Source: Pseudaeromonas sp963677375
Lineage (GTDB): Bacteria; Pseudomonadota; Gammaproteobacteria; Enterobacterales; Aeromonadaceae
Direction: 5' to 3'
Assembly: GCA_963677375.2 (NCBI GenBank)
Contig: CAXXIF010000002.1
Location: 149,820-213,819 of the forward strand
Length of the DNA: 64,000 nucleotides
Below are positions 1 to 8,507 of this stretch, one piece after another. The translations under genes were made by a program, and so were the position numbers. The notes beneath the pieces are model-generated. The model searched no databases. It saw only the letters and a program-made list of their open reading frames with translations, and was not told the DNA's origin. The number at the start of each line of letters is the position of its first letter. The stretch's first letter is position 1.

Positions 1-328
1 GATCTCCGTCTTTTGGGGTGTAGTGCGCGGGCTCACCGGCGAGCTTTCTGGCTGCAATCTGCATTTCCCCTGTAGTGGGGTTAATGTCCTCGATGAGATA
101 CCAATCAACCCCATGCTTGAGCAACTGCCCGGGCAGAACGCCTGGGCGAGGACGAATCGTGATGAACGTGGTGCCACTGGCGTAGATACTGGACTGAGAT
201 TCACGCCCTGCTGATTTTGGGGCCACCAGCTTTGCCCACAAAGTTCCGAGCTTGGGCCAACTGGGCGGTGAACCTGAGCCCGTTCCGAACCAGATCAACC
301 GGCTATTAAGCTCTCCACTTTTGAGCAT
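1..328 (-). CDS. Phage head closure / head-tail adaptor (3' end outside window)
   Basis: The leftward frame opens with ATG at 328 (MLKSGELNSRLIW) and stays open to base 1, giving about 109 residues. Its features (a short beta-rich protein with WAKLVAPKSAGRES early and later TFITIRPRPGV and GVDWYLIEDINP) fit the phage head-tail joining family (SPP1 gp16 / HK97 head-closure type), which seals the connector after DNA packaging. It follows the gp6-like connector by 8 bases, the usual order capsid-connector-closure. It is nearly full length for the family, but the stop lies beyond the window. The assignment rests on pattern and position. Confidence 0.7.
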   Translation of the reverse strand, partial: MLKSGELNSRLIWFGTGSGSPPSWPKLGTLWAKLVAPKSAGRESQSSIYASGTTFITIRPRPGVLPGQLLKHGVDWYLIEDINPTTGEMQIAARKLAGEPAHYTPKDGD

Positions 329-336
329 GTATCCCC

Positions 337-675
337 CTAGCCGACAGCCAGTTCACGATAGGCCTGAATCAGGCTGGCATACGCCAGCGGAATCGTGGTA
401 GCGATAGTACCGGTGACAACCGCTTCACGATTGGTGTACCAATGGCTGATCAGCATGAGAGCAGCCATACGCAGTGCCGAAGTTAGCGGCTGCTGTGGCT
501 TTGAATCCCCTGGAGTCACTACCGGCGTTTGATCGACAGCAATCAACTGCTTATTGGTGTCGTTCTCGATCTGAATAATCGCGGCTGAAATGAGCACAGA
601 GAGATGCTCATCTTCGGTGGCGTCATCCAGTTCGAGCCGGCATTGCCGCTTTGCCTCTTCAAGACTGATCAGCAT
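337..675 (-). CDS. Head-tail connector protein, HK97 gp6-like
   Basis: This 112-residue, mostly helical protein starts MLISLEEAKRQCRLELDD. That opening, the acidic segment after it, and the later ALRMAALMLISHWYTNREAV match the gp6-like connector family (phage_connect / QLRG type), which forms a ring below the portal. It lies between the 108-residue protein downstream of the capsid gene and the head-closure gene, as expected in HK97-like morphogenesis blocks. Function is known for the family and inferred here. Confidence 0.8.
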   Translation of the reverse strand: MLISLEEAKRQCRLELDDATEDEHLSVLISAAIIQIENDTNKQLIAVDQTPVVTPGDSKPQQPLTSALRMAALMLISHWYTNREAVVTGTIATTIPLAYASLIQAYRELAVG

Positions 676-678
676 GAG

Positions 679-1005
679 TTACTCCTGACCCTGTTCCTGA
701 TCTAGAAATGGCTTAGCCAGTTTCGATTTGATCAGGTGATCTGCGACATCGATGGCGAAATGAGTGACATCGCCCTTGCTGTAGTTCTTGTAAGGCCCCA
801 GCAGAGTGACCAGCTTTTTATCGGCAACTAATTCTTCCTGGTCTTGTTGCAGTTGCTGCTCGATCACTCCAGTTTCGGTGGTGATTTTCAGCGCTTCCTC
901 ATCAACTCCAGAACCTGGAGTCGGAAGCGTAATCCCCTGATTAGCCTGAACCTGTTGCAGTTGCTGCTCGTCTTTACTTGCGGCGACGGCTGGCTGTTTG
1001 ACCAT
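679..1005 (-). CDS. Small hypothetical head-region protein
   Basis: This protein has 108 residues, with AAGGATCC before the ATG as a likely ribosome site. Residues 1-60 are Gln/Glu-rich and probably disordered. Residues 63-105 carry KLVTLLGPYKNYSKGDVTHF, a Tyr-x-x-Gly-Asp-Val pattern seen in small proteins encoded between capsid and connector genes of HK97-like phages. It is followed within 4 bases by the connector gene, so it is part of the head operon. The exact role is unknown; a decoration or assembly function is only a guess. Confidence 0.6.
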   Translation of the reverse strand: MVKQPAVAASKDEQQLQQVQANQGITLPTPGSGVDEEALKITTETGVIEQQLQQDQEELVADKKLVTLLGPYKNYSKGDVTHFAIDVADHLIKSKLAKPFLDQEQGQE

Positions 1006-1035
1006 GATGGATCCTTATGTGGTAGCGAATGAAGA

Positions 1036-1058
1036 GGAGCCCCGGGTTTCGGGGCTCC
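1036..1058 (-). terminator. Hairpin after the capsid gene
   Basis: A perfect 8-bp stem (GGAGCCCC / GGGGCTCC) with a 7-base loop lies 7 bases after the capsid stop. Read leftward it is not followed by a U-run, so it may be a processing or pause hairpin rather than a full intrinsic terminator. Confidence 0.5.
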
Positions 1059-1064
1059 GTTGCA

Positions 1065-2354
1065 TTACCAGGTGACGCCGATGCCCAATGCCAGCCCTTC
1101 AGGGTGACGGAAGCCAATGTCATGATTGGCAACCATGCGGATCAGCGATTGGTTGCGAGCGAATGCACTCACCAGCTCACCGTTAGCATCGACATAGGTC
1201 GCTTCGCGGGAGAAGTCGATGGTCATGTTATCCTGCTCACCGATCACCACGTCATTAAAGTCAGCAAAGTAAATTTCCGTCTGGTTGGTTCCAGCACCAA
1301 GATTCACCGGGATGGTGCTGGTATGTGCAATCGGATACCCCTTGAGCTGACCTTGTGCCAGTTCCGGGTAGACCTTATTGCCATTGCCATCCCGCAAGCC
1401 GAACAGCTTCATATAACTGCGCGGGCTCAGGGCCCAACCCGGGTTGATCATCATCGAATCGGACGCCATCAGCATCAGAACCAGACCATCCAAGAAGGAG
1501 TCAATGCCCTCGAGATCAGTGGTTCCAGACCAGGTCTTGGTGCGGCCAGATGCAGTTGCTACTGCCTTGAAGCCAGTTGGAGTGTTGTTGGTGCCATCGT
1601 CACGCAAGAATGCTTTGTCTTCCCGAACAGACATGGCGCCAAGCATGTCACCCAGCACCAGTTGTTCGACGTTATAGCCCGCGAATCCGATCAACTGATT
1701 GGAGATAGGAACCAAAGTGATCATCGTCTTGGCGGAAAGTTTTACATCATCGGTATTCCCGCCGGTTGCTTTAGCATCGACACCTTCACCGACATAGCTT
1801 GAAGTTGCGCCACCTGACATACGCGGCATGCTCAGGTTACCATTTGGCAGCGGAACCGGACGGGCGCCCAGCTTGCGGACCACAGTGCGCGGACGCAGTA
1901 GCTCGATTACTTCAGAGTGGAATGACTCGGGCACCAAGGCACCACCAGAACCATTCGCTGTGCTGATAACCATTGCCACATCGCCATCCCCAATTTCCTT
2001 GGCAGCGAACTGTTCGGCCAGTTGCAAGTCGCCCTTGCCTGCAGCAATCGACATAGCCAAACGAGCCATCTTGGCTCCTTCATATTGCTTGAGCTCTGGC
2101 TTTACATGTACTGCCGCACTGGCTCCACTACCGAAAATTGCCGGTACCGGCTTGGCCTGAGCAGCATTCATTCGTTCAGCAGCTTCCAGGCGGTTGATCT
2201 GGGCGCTGAGTTTCTCAAAGTCTGCAGAGAGCTGATTGAATTCAGTCAGTTGCTCTACGGTCAGTTCTGTACCATCGGCTTCAATCTTGGCCAAGGTTTG
2301 CACTTTGGCATTGATGTCGGCGCGCTGGCGGCGGAGTGCTTCGATTTCAAACAT
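1065..2354 (-). CDS. Major capsid protein, HK97 fold
   Basis: This 429-residue protein has HK97-type capsid architecture. Residues 1-65 are a charged coiled-coil delta domain (EIEALRRQRADINAKVQTLA) that in HK97 is a scaffold removed by the prohead protease. From about residue 130 the shell domain follows, with the typical N-arm (GGALVPESFHSEVIELLR), P-domain/E-loop region and the late YVDANGELVSAFARNQSLIR segment. The S49 protease and portal lie upstream, the connector genes downstream. AAGGAATC before the ATG is a good ribosome site. The gene is flanked by two hairpins, which may adjust capsid dosage. Confidence 0.93.
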   Translation of the reverse strand: MFEIEALRRQRADINAKVQTLAKIEADGTELTVEQLTEFNQLSADFEKLSAQINRLEAAERMNAAQAKPVPAIFGSGASAAVHVKPELKQYEGAKMARLAMSIAAGKGDLQLAEQFAAKEIGDGDVAMVISTANGSGGALVPESFHSEVIELLRPRTVVRKLGARPVPLPNGNLSMPRMSGGATSSYVGEGVDAKATGGNTDDVKLSAKTMITLVPISNQLIGFAGYNVEQLVLGDMLGAMSVREDKAFLRDDGTNNTPTGFKAVATASGRTKTWSGTTDLEGIDSFLDGLVLMLMASDSMMINPGWALSPRSYMKLFGLRDGNGNKVYPELAQGQLKGYPIAHTSTIPVNLGAGTNQTEIYFADFNDVVIGEQDNMTIDFSREATYVDANGELVSAFARNQSLIRMVANHDIGFRHPEGLALGIGVTW

Positions 2355-2376
2355 ATCGATGATTCCTTTTTGGCAT

Positions 2377-2399
2377 AAAAAAAGCCCCTTTCGGGGCCT
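2377..2399 (-). terminator. Intrinsic terminator between protease and capsid genes
   Basis: Read leftward: GGCCCC-GAAA-GGGGC followed by seven U. It lies inside the late operon, 22 bases before the capsid start. Late transcripts would therefore have to be antiterminated (a Q-like gene is present) or partly read through it. Confidence 0.75.
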
Positions 2400-2423
2400 G
2401 GTTGTGTGTGCTCCGCCGCAGGG

Positions 2424-3356
2424 CTAGAGCGAGAGTTGTTGATCCATGGCTCGGGCCCGCAGGCTAATACGTTGGTTTTGCTTGCTCGATACGGAGACCT
2501 TGGTGGCCAGAGCATTGATGTAATCCTGCGGACTGGCCAACTCGTCAGCTAGACCACACGCAATTGCATCAGGCCCGGAGAACAATGCGGCCTGGGTGGC
2601 AATAACCGACGCGACATCCAACCCGCGGTACTTGCTGACTGAATTGACGAATAGGTCGTATGCCTGGTCCAGACGGTGGTTGATGGCACTGACAGCGCCT
2701 TCACTGAGGGGCTCATGAGGAGATCCGTCGTTCTTACGCTCACCTCGGTAGAAAGTAGTGAACGTCAGGCCAACTTGAGCTTCCCACTTCGAAACTTCCA
2801 TGTGCTCCATAATGACGCCGATGGAACCGCATCCCCCGGTCTCGCTCACCACCAGCCGGCTACATGCCGCTGCGATAAAGTAGGCTGCCGAGTAGGCGCC
2901 ATGGTTCACCAGTGCGGTGATCGGCTTTACCGCTCGGTTAGCATAGATGTAGTCAGCTAGCTCCTTACAGCCTACCGCCATACCGCCGCCAGAGTTGATA
3001 TCCAGCACAATCTCCTTGACCCGTTCATCTACCAAGGCTGTGGCAATAGCACCGCGCAAGCGTTCATAGCTGGTCAGCTCACTGCATGTATTGTCGATCT
3101 GGCCGCGCCGGGCCACCAGAATTCCATGTACCGGGATTATGGCGATACCAGCCACTTGGTGGCGAGACTCGCCTTGAGCTTCCAGCGTAACAACTGGCTC
3201 GGATGGCATGGGGTCGGCAGCAAAGATGTCGGCATGTTGACCAAGCAAGCGAGGAATCAACAGGGTTTTTACTGAGGCAACGATGCTGGAGGTGGCGTAG
3301 AGCGGTTGGCCGAATGCCATGTCCGCCAAGTGGGGATAGTTAATCAGTTTCGGCAT
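2424..3356 (-). CDS. S49-family prohead protease (lambda gpC / SppA-like)
   Basis: This 310-residue protein has a signal-peptide-peptidase A fold. Visible motifs are DINSGGGMAVG, the nucleophile segment HGAYSAAYFIAAACSRLV with Ser in GAYSAAY, GCGSIGVIMEH, and the downstream lysine region GERKNDGSPHEPLS; S49 enzymes use a Ser-Lys dyad. In phages this enzyme trims the capsid delta domain and scaffold during maturation. It overlaps the portal gene by 13 bases and precedes the capsid gene. Unlike HK97 itself (S78 protease), this phage pairs an HK97-type capsid with an S49 enzyme, a known combination. Confidence 0.9.
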   Translation of the reverse strand: MPKLINYPHLADMAFGQPLYATSSIVASVKTLLIPRLLGQHADIFAADPMPSEPVVTLEAQGESRHQVAGIAIIPVHGILVARRGQIDNTCSELTSYERLRGAIATALVDERVKEIVLDINSGGGMAVGCKELADYIYANRAVKPITALVNHGAYSAAYFIAAACSRLVVSETGGCGSIGVIMEHMEVSKWEAQVGLTFTTFYRGERKNDGSPHEPLSEGAVSAINHRLDQAYDLFVNSVSKYRGLDVASVIATQAALFSGPDAIACGLADELASPQDYINALATKVSVSSKQNQRISLRARAMDQQLSL

Positions 3357-4597
3357 AGGATGGCCTCGATCTCGTTGAGTTGTTCAGCAGTAGCCTTGGT
3401 TATTCCATCCGGCAGCTTTCCGGTTTGGATCATGTTGAGTGGCGTCAGGTAAATATCACCACCCTGGACTGGAGACAGATTTTCCAGGCGGCGAATATCG
3501 TTGACGCTGAGCCACCCCCACTGGCGACCCAAAGCATAGGATTCGTAACGTGATTTCTGATCGCCGCGCAACATGCCGGAGACGTTGAACTCGATGTAGA
3601 GATCACGCCGCTCGCTCGGTAACAGCAGGTCGCGCATCATGGCGCCTTCGATCCGCTTGAGCCACGGCAGTAATGTGTAGATGACGAATTGCAGCCCCTG
3701 GTGCTCGATGTTGTTATTGGTGGCGCGTTCTAGCTCGCCAATCATGTGGGGAGGCACCTTGTACAAGCGGGCGACTTCGATGATTCCGAACTTACGCGAC
3801 TCCAGCAGCTGCGCCTGCTCATTGTTCATCGCCATCTGCTTGTACTGCATCCCCTCCTGAAGAAGCGCGACAGAGAAGGCATTGCGCATACCGGAGTGTC
3901 TCTCAACAAACTTATTGAGGAAGTCATCCAGCTTTTGCTGTGAGGGAAACTTGGCGCCGTCCTTAGGACTTTCGATAACCCCGCTCAGGGTAGTCCCGTT
4001 GGCGAACACCCGGCTGGCGTGCTCATCCACGGCCATGGTCAAGCCAATGGTGTCAGCGTTGGTCTGGATCGGTGACAGCCCGACAAAGCCATCCAGAGAG
4101 AAAGCCTTGACGTGGTGAACCTGACGCATAGAGAGGATCTTGTTGCCCTCGCCCAGCAACTGGTAATAGGGCAAACCATCCGGTCCTTTGAGCACCGCCA
4201 TCTTATCTGGATTCACCGGGATCAGCTCGGTGATGAAACCCGCGCCATCACGGTCGATCAGGCTATAGCTATTACCGCGCAGGCCTAAATGTCCCATGCG
4301 TTGCTCGTTGAACTCAAAGGCGGAGTCTTTCTGGTTCGGCTGGTTGTGGATCAGGTCATACAGAGAATGGTCGGTAGCCCGTTCGCGCTTGTCACCATCG
4401 CGGCGGTAGAGCTCGCAAGGCAGTTGGGCAACAGACTCGGCGAGCAAGGTTACGCAGGCCCGAACCGCCGCAATAGCAATGGCAGACTCAGGGGTCACCA
4501 GCACCCCAGACTTTGCCGTTCGACCAACCATGGAGCTCATCCATTGGCTGAAGTTGCCAGCCTTATTGCCGGAGCCAAACATCATAGGCAGAAACAT
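3344..4597 (-). CDS. Portal protein, HK97 family
   Basis: This 417-residue protein contains hallmark HK97-type portal segments: VRACVTLLAESVAQLPCELY near residue 50, GNSYSLIDRDGAGFITELIP, and the helical RKFGIIEVARLYKVPPHMIG followed by NIEHQGLQFVIYTLLPWL. Portals form a dodecameric ring at one capsid vertex and serve as the docking site for terminase and connector. The start codon overlaps the stop of the small upstream membrane gene, so translation is probably coupled. Confidence 0.93.
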   Translation of the reverse strand: MFLPMMFGSGNKAGNFSQWMSSMVGRTAKSGVLVTPESAIAIAAVRACVTLLAESVAQLPCELYRRDGDKRERATDHSLYDLIHNQPNQKDSAFEFNEQRMGHLGLRGNSYSLIDRDGAGFITELIPVNPDKMAVLKGPDGLPYYQLLGEGNKILSMRQVHHVKAFSLDGFVGLSPIQTNADTIGLTMAVDEHASRVFANGTTLSGVIESPKDGAKFPSQQKLDDFLNKFVERHSGMRNAFSVALLQEGMQYKQMAMNNEQAQLLESRKFGIIEVARLYKVPPHMIGELERATNNNIEHQGLQFVIYTLLPWLKRIEGAMMRDLLLPSERRDLYIEFNVSGMLRGDQKSRYESYALGRQWGWLSVNDIRRLENLSPVQGGDIYLTPLNMIQTGKLPDGITKATAEQLNEIEAILCRN

Positions 4598-4788
4598 TAG
4601 CTAGCCTCCCGCTTGCGCTTGGCTTCCATCTTTTGCATGGCCATGGCTCGGCTCATCATGGCTGACCAAATCAATGCCAGTAACCCAGCTGTCAGCAGCC
4701 CGGCTGGCTGATAAACCAGCCAAGCACCATAGGAAAGCAGTGCAGCCCCAAACAGGCCGACGATGAAAATAATGAACTGGATCAGCAT
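4597..4788 (-). CDS. Small membrane protein between terminase and portal
   Basis: A 63-residue protein with two hydrophobic segments (about 3-27 and 29-46) and a basic tail (KMEAKRKREAS), so a small two-pass inner-membrane protein is likely. Its start lies inside the end of the large terminase gene and its stop overlaps the portal ATG. Small membrane proteins in this position occur in related siphoviruses without a known function. Confidence 0.6.
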   Translation of the reverse strand: MLIQFIIFIVGLFGAALLSYGAWLVYQPAGLLTAGLLALIWSAMMSRAMAMQKMEAKRKREAS

Positions 4789-6503
4789 AGGACATCCGAG
4801 GTTTCGTAAATTGAGCGGCCGTCTTCCCGGTCTGGAACCATAGCGCGACCGATGGCCATGATGAGCGCCACCGCGCCGTCTATCTTCTGATCGGCAGATT
4901 CTTTGACTGGGCGGACCATGTCATCGTTACCTGGTAGGTTCTTTCCGATGACGTTGCCGATACACCATGTCATCAGGCTATTGCCATCATGATGGAAGCG
5001 GCCGGACTGGATGGCGGCTTCAAGCTCTTTCATCGGAGCAGACATATTCTGGTAATTCTGGGTGATGGTTATTGGGCTCATCCCCTCATCTGCCAGTTGA
5101 TGAGCCAAAGCTGTTGCACCCGTTGGATCAAGAGGCGTTTCCAAGACATTGGAATACCGCTGCGCCTCTTTGGCTTCTTCCAGTATTTCCCGATAATCCA
5201 CCTCAGCGCCGTCAGTGCCTGTCAGTTCACCAAGGTTCTGCCATTTCTGGTACCGCTCAGCCAGGCGCCGATTGTCGGTGTTGTTCACCGTGTCCTCTGG
5301 CACCCAGAACTGTGGAGAGACGCAGTAATAGTGGCGGCGGCCATCGATGTCGCGCCAGAAAATGCGCGCCATGGAGTTCATGTCCAGTTTGCGGGCTAGG
5401 TCGAATGCCAAAATGCATTCATGCCCCTCAAACTGATCCAATGACAAACTGCGGTCTTCACATGCGTTCCACCGCTCTAAGTTGAAATAGGCGGTTTTTG
5501 CAGAGACCCAGACATTGAGATGCTTGGTCTTGAACTTGTTGGCGAAGCGGGCCGACTTGATCGCTTTAACTTGCTGGGTCAGTAAATAGTCGGCATAGAC
5601 GGATATCCCCATGTTGGGGTTGGCCTTTGCCAGCACCTTCGGATCAGTCCAATCATCACCTTCATCAATGGTGTAGATGATCCCAAACAGCTCATCATCT
5701 GGCACTGTGCCGGCCAGCATCTCGATCACTTCACGGCGCTTGTCATAGCAGGGGCCATCGATGTTGTAACCGGCAGTGGTGATGATCCACATCAGCGGCT
5801 GCTTGCGGGCCCCCATCCCAGTCACCATAGTGGTGTAGAGGTCGTCAGCATCGTGCTCGTGATATTCGTCCACCACGGCGCAACTTGGAGATTGCCCGTC
5901 ACCAGGATTGCCGATCAGCGGTTCAAAACGAGCACCGTCTGCTGGGATGCTTAGGTTAGAGGCGTTGACCTCGATCCCCCAGCGTTCGAGCAAGAATGGG
6001 GTACGCTTGGCCATCAATCGGGCCGGGCGGAATACTTCCCAGGCCTGCTTTTCTGTGGTGGCTCCTGAGTAAACTTCGGCCCCGAACTCGTTGTCAGCAG
6101 CGAAGCAGTACAGCGCTACACCAGCAGAGATGGCTGATTTGCCGTTCTTGCGTGGGATCTCGGTATAGACCTCTCGGAACCGACGCAGTCCGCTTCCTTT
6201 GCGAACCCACCCGAAAGCCACACAGACGACAAACAACTGCCAAGGCTCCAGCGCGATAAGCTCACGCTTGAAAGCCCACTCGCCTTTCGTGTGGGGGAGC
6301 AGTTGGATGAACTTAGCAGCACGCTCTGCCTTGTCCTTATCAAACCTGAATCGGAACTTGGCTGACTTCTCCTTGGCGAGATCATCGAGGTGACGCTGAC
6401 AAGCCTGGATGACATAACGACAAGCTGGAATCTTCCCCTTGGTGACATCACGCGCATACTGATTCGCCTCATTGACGAACGGATAACTTTTGCGTGCTGC
6501 CAT
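4782..6503 (-). CDS. Terminase large subunit
   Basis: This 573-residue packaging motor has an N-terminal ATPase and a C-terminal nuclease. The ATPase region shows EIPRKNGKSAISAG (Walker A variant) near residue 115 and SCAVVDEYHEHDADDLY (Walker B with catalytic acid) near residue 205. The nuclease region contains ILAFDLARKLDMNS and the late DGAVALIMAIGRA, the two acidic clusters of RNase H-like terminase nucleases. It follows the P27-type small subunit and precedes the portal gene. Full length for the family. Confidence 0.95.
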   Translation of the reverse strand: MAARKSYPFVNEANQYARDVTKGKIPACRYVIQACQRHLDDLAKEKSAKFRFRFDKDKAERAAKFIQLLPHTKGEWAFKRELIALEPWQLFVVCVAFGWVRKGSGLRRFREVYTEIPRKNGKSAISAGVALYCFAADNEFGAEVYSGATTEKQAWEVFRPARLMAKRTPFLLERWGIEVNASNLSIPADGARFEPLIGNPGDGQSPSCAVVDEYHEHDADDLYTTMVTGMGARKQPLMWIITTAGYNIDGPCYDKRREVIEMLAGTVPDDELFGIIYTIDEGDDWTDPKVLAKANPNMGISVYADYLLTQQVKAIKSARFANKFKTKHLNVWVSAKTAYFNLERWNACEDRSLSLDQFEGHECILAFDLARKLDMNSMARIFWRDIDGRRHYYCVSPQFWVPEDTVNNTDNRRLAERYQKWQNLGELTGTDGAEVDYREILEEAKEAQRYSNVLETPLDPTGATALAHQLADEGMSPITITQNYQNMSAPMKELEAAIQSGRFHHDGNSLMTWCIGNVIGKNLPGNDDMVRPVKESADQKIDGAVALIMAIGRAMVPDREDGRSIYETSDVLC

Positions 6504-6512
6504 GGGTCATCC

Positions 6513-6998
6513 CTAAAAGTCTGCGAAGGGGTTGGCCTCTCCTTTTTTCTTACCGCCACCGATCAGGCGGGAACGGCTTGATGGGTCTAATCCCAGCAGG
6601 GATCCATAACTGGTCATCTGACGGAGCGATTCGTTGGCCACGGTACAGGCTGGGTTCTTTATGGGCCCACCAGTAGCGCCGACGACAACCAATCCATGTT
6701 TAGCTATCTCCTTTTCAGCTTTGCGCCATCTGGAGTAAGCCGCACAGAAGGCCTCAAGGTTGTGCAGATCGGTAATACAAAGCACTTGGGCGCCACACAG
6801 CTCGCCGATCAGCATGTCCCACAACGTAGCGGCGAACTCATCCTCAGCCAGCCATTCGGGGCAGGCGACATTAATCAGCGGTGTGAACGTAGGCTCAAGC
6901 TGATTGATGGCGCGCTTGCCCGGGTTACCAGCTAGGAGCTTTCTCGATGTGGGGGTCGACTTCCGACCTCGGCCGGGAACGGCTGCTTTTCCAGCCAT
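6513..6998 (-). CDS. Terminase small subunit, P27 family
   Basis: This 161-residue protein begins with a basic tail (GRGRKSTPTSRKLLAGNPGKR), where the P27-type motif of Gly-Asn-Pro-Gly-Lys-Arg is visible. The body has CPEWLAEDEFAATLW and DLHNLEAFCAAYSRWRKAEKE, then a family-typical NPACTVANESLRQMTSYGSLLGLDPSSRSRL. It recognises the packaging site and hands DNA to the large subunit. An HNH nuclease gene lies directly upstream, the arrangement seen in cos-cleaving phages with P27 small subunits. Confidence 0.92.
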   Translation of the reverse strand: MAGKAAVPGRGRKSTPTSRKLLAGNPGKRAINQLEPTFTPLINVACPEWLAEDEFAATLWDMLIGELCGAQVLCITDLHNLEAFCAAYSRWRKAEKEIAKHGLVVVGATGGPIKNPACTVANESLRQMTSYGSLLGLDPSSRSRLIGGGKKKGEANPFADF

Positions 6999-7093
6999 CG
7001 GCCCTCCGTTTTAATTTTTTAATTTCGCGGGTGTGAAAATTTAACGGGGCGGAGCAGTGGGGAAGTCGAAAAGCTGGAAGGATTTGATCCCCC
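6999..7093. other. Gene-free spacer, possible cos region
   Basis: A 95-bp spacer lies between the HNH gene and the small terminase. It has an AT-run (TTTTAATTTTTTAATTT) next to G-rich stretches. In HNH-P27 phages the cos site is commonly near this position. No staggered-cut sequence can be recognised by eye, so this is positional inference only. Confidence 0.25.
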
Positions 7094-7474
7094 CTACCCC
7101 CTCGGCTTGCCGCTCAGCCTCGCGACCTGCGCCTCTGCGTGCGTCTTCTGCTCATGGCAAGGTTTGCAGATAGCTTGCAGGTTGACCTCGTTATCGGTGC
7201 CGCCAGACGCCTTATTGATGATGTGATCAACCTCATTCGCTGGGGTGATGACGCCTCGAGCAAGACAGACCTGACAGAGGTAGCGATCTCGTTCGAGGAT
7301 GCGCTTTCTCAGCTTTCGCCACGTCCAGTCATAACCACGGTCTTCAGGCTTAACTTGCGCTACCTTCCGCCATCCATCTGCCAGATGTGCATGATCTTGG
7401 CAGTACCCGTGTCTTTCAGTGGTCAGTCGGTTGCATGTGCGCTCCCGGCATACCTTTGGTGTCCGTGGTGGCAC
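7094..7474 (-). CDS. HNH endonuclease, packaging-associated
   Basis: This 126-residue protein has an N-terminal zinc-binding set (CRERTCNRLTTERHGYCQDH) and a C-terminal HNH domain: CQVCLARG, VDHIINKASGGTD, LQAICKPCHEQKTHAEA. The start is a GTG preceded by GGAGG with a 4-base spacer; an ATG just upstream is in another frame. HNH proteins encoded beside terminase genes stimulate terminase cleavage at cos in HK97-like phages, so a packaging role is likelier than homing. It begins 13 bases after the Rz1 gene. Confidence 0.88.
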   Translation of the reverse strand: MPPRTPKVCRERTCNRLTTERHGYCQDHAHLADGWRKVAQVKPEDRGYDWTWRKLRKRILERDRYLCQVCLARGVITPANEVDHIINKASGGTDNEVNLQAICKPCHEQKTHAEAQVARLSGKPRG

Positions 7475-7487
7475 TCATCCTCCAGGC

Positions 7488-7745
7488 TTATTGGCTATCA
7501 ATCTCTGATTGGCAGACGACGATGGTATCGACCTTTGCAGCACACATAGCCCAGGCCTGCTCAATGTCGTCAGTGTTGGAGTTCATGTCCCTGTTGGCCA
7601 GTGGGCTTGCTGCCGGCAGAACGCACGGAGTTACCTTCGGACAGCCATTGGTAATAAGCCTTTGCTCCGGTAATGGCTGGGCGCACCCGCATGCGAGCAA
7701 CACCATCAGGCAACAGAGTGTCAGCCCAACGCTTGATCTGTTCAT
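7488..7745 (-). CDS. Rz1-like outer-membrane spanin lipoprotein
   Basis: An 85-residue protein with an N-terminal lipoprotein signal (NRSSVGLTLCCLMVLLACGC; lipobox LLAC). Its start is nested within the Rz gene in another frame and extends past the Rz stop, the classic overlapping Rz/Rz1 arrangement. The mature part is rich in Pro and Cys (Cys pairs around residues 38-43 and 70-78), somewhat longer than lambda Rz1. With Rz it would fuse inner and outer membranes in the last step of lysis. The ATG at 7745 was chosen because the signal peptide begins there. Confidence 0.82.
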   Translation of the reverse strand: MNRSSVGLTLCCLMVLLACGCAQPLPEQRLITNGCPKVTPCVLPAASPLANRDMNSNTDDIEQAWAMCAAKVDTIVVCQSEIDSQ

Positions 7746-8049
7746 TCTCTGACTCCAGTTGGCGTACACGCTGGCGCCGCACAGTCGCTTCGCTACTCAG
7801 CGAGGCGACCACCGACTGCTGCTCGGCAGCGAGGTCGGCATTCTTTTGCGACTGCTCTCTGTAAGCGTCCAGCACTTTGCTCTGCCCTACGAGTTGCTGC
7901 TCAGTCGATGTCAGCTTCTCCTGAAGTTGACTGGCCTTGCCCTGGTTCTCGGCGGCTAGCACTTTGTAGTGATTGGCATAGATGAGGACGGCGGCAATCA
8001 GCAGCGCCATGCCCATCCATGTAACAACGGTTCGAGTGATGGGGTTCAT
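7570..8049 (-). CDS. Rz-like inner-membrane spanin
   Basis: A 159-residue protein with one N-terminal membrane helix (about 8-25), then a long charged coiled coil (ENQGKASQLQEKLTSTEQQL onward to about 110), typical of i-spanins. Its ATG overlaps the endolysin stop (ATGA). Together with the nested Rz1 gene it completes a lambda-type cassette: holin, endolysin, Rz, Rz1. Confidence 0.85.
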   Translation of the reverse strand: MNPITRTVVTWMGMALLIAAVLIYANHYKVLAAENQGKASQLQEKLTSTEQQLVGQSKVLDAYREQSQKNADLAAEQQSVVASLSSEATVRRQRVRQLESENEQIKRWADTLLPDGVARMRVRPAITGAKAYYQWLSEGNSVRSAGSKPTGQQGHELQH

Positions 8050-8507
8050 TGACCGATACCACCGAAGCGTTGGTATATGCGGATCAGATCGGCGACCTTA
8101 TGCTGCCTCTGCCCGTAACTGTTTCCGGGGATACTGGCCCAGATATTTGAGCAGCGGGATATAGCCTCAGTAATCTGCCCAGCAAGGATCAACTGGTATG
8201 CCTTGCGCTCCTTGATCTGCTGGACGGCAATCTTGTCTTGGCTGACCGGTGAGAAATCCGGAAGGCCCAACTGTTTGCGATACGGTTCGTAGTAGCGAGC
8301 CAGCAACTGATAGCGGCCAGCAGCAGTAGACTTAATCTTTGAATTAACTTGGACCAACAGGTTCGGGTGCGTGCTGTAGTCAGAGAAGAAGCCTGCGGGA
8401 TCAACGATATCGTTGTACCCATCATCGCCCTTGCCAATCGTCCCCTCACTCCATGCCAGCATGTCGAGGAACGCGACCACGTTCGGATGCTCATTGATTC
8501 TGGCCAT
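8046..8507 (-). CDS. Endolysin, lambda R-type lytic transglycosylase
   Basis: This 153-residue protein resembles lambda endolysin (GH104). Visible are FLDMLAWSEGTIGKGDDGYN with the catalytic Glu in SEGT, the family-typical STAAGRYQLLARYYEPYRKQ, and the C-terminal ISRCSNIWASIPGNSYGQ. Lambda R cleaves the MurNAc-GlcNAc bond without water. There is no signal peptide, so it needs the upstream holin to reach the wall. It overlaps the holin gene by 17 bases and the Rz gene by 4. Confidence 0.93.
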   Translation of the reverse strand: MARINEHPNVVAFLDMLAWSEGTIGKGDDGYNDIVDPAGFFSDYSTHPNLLVQVNSKIKSTAAGRYQLLARYYEPYRKQLGLPDFSPVSQDKIAVQQIKERKAYQLILAGQITEAISRCSNIWASIPGNSYGQRQHKVADLIRIYQRFGGIGQ

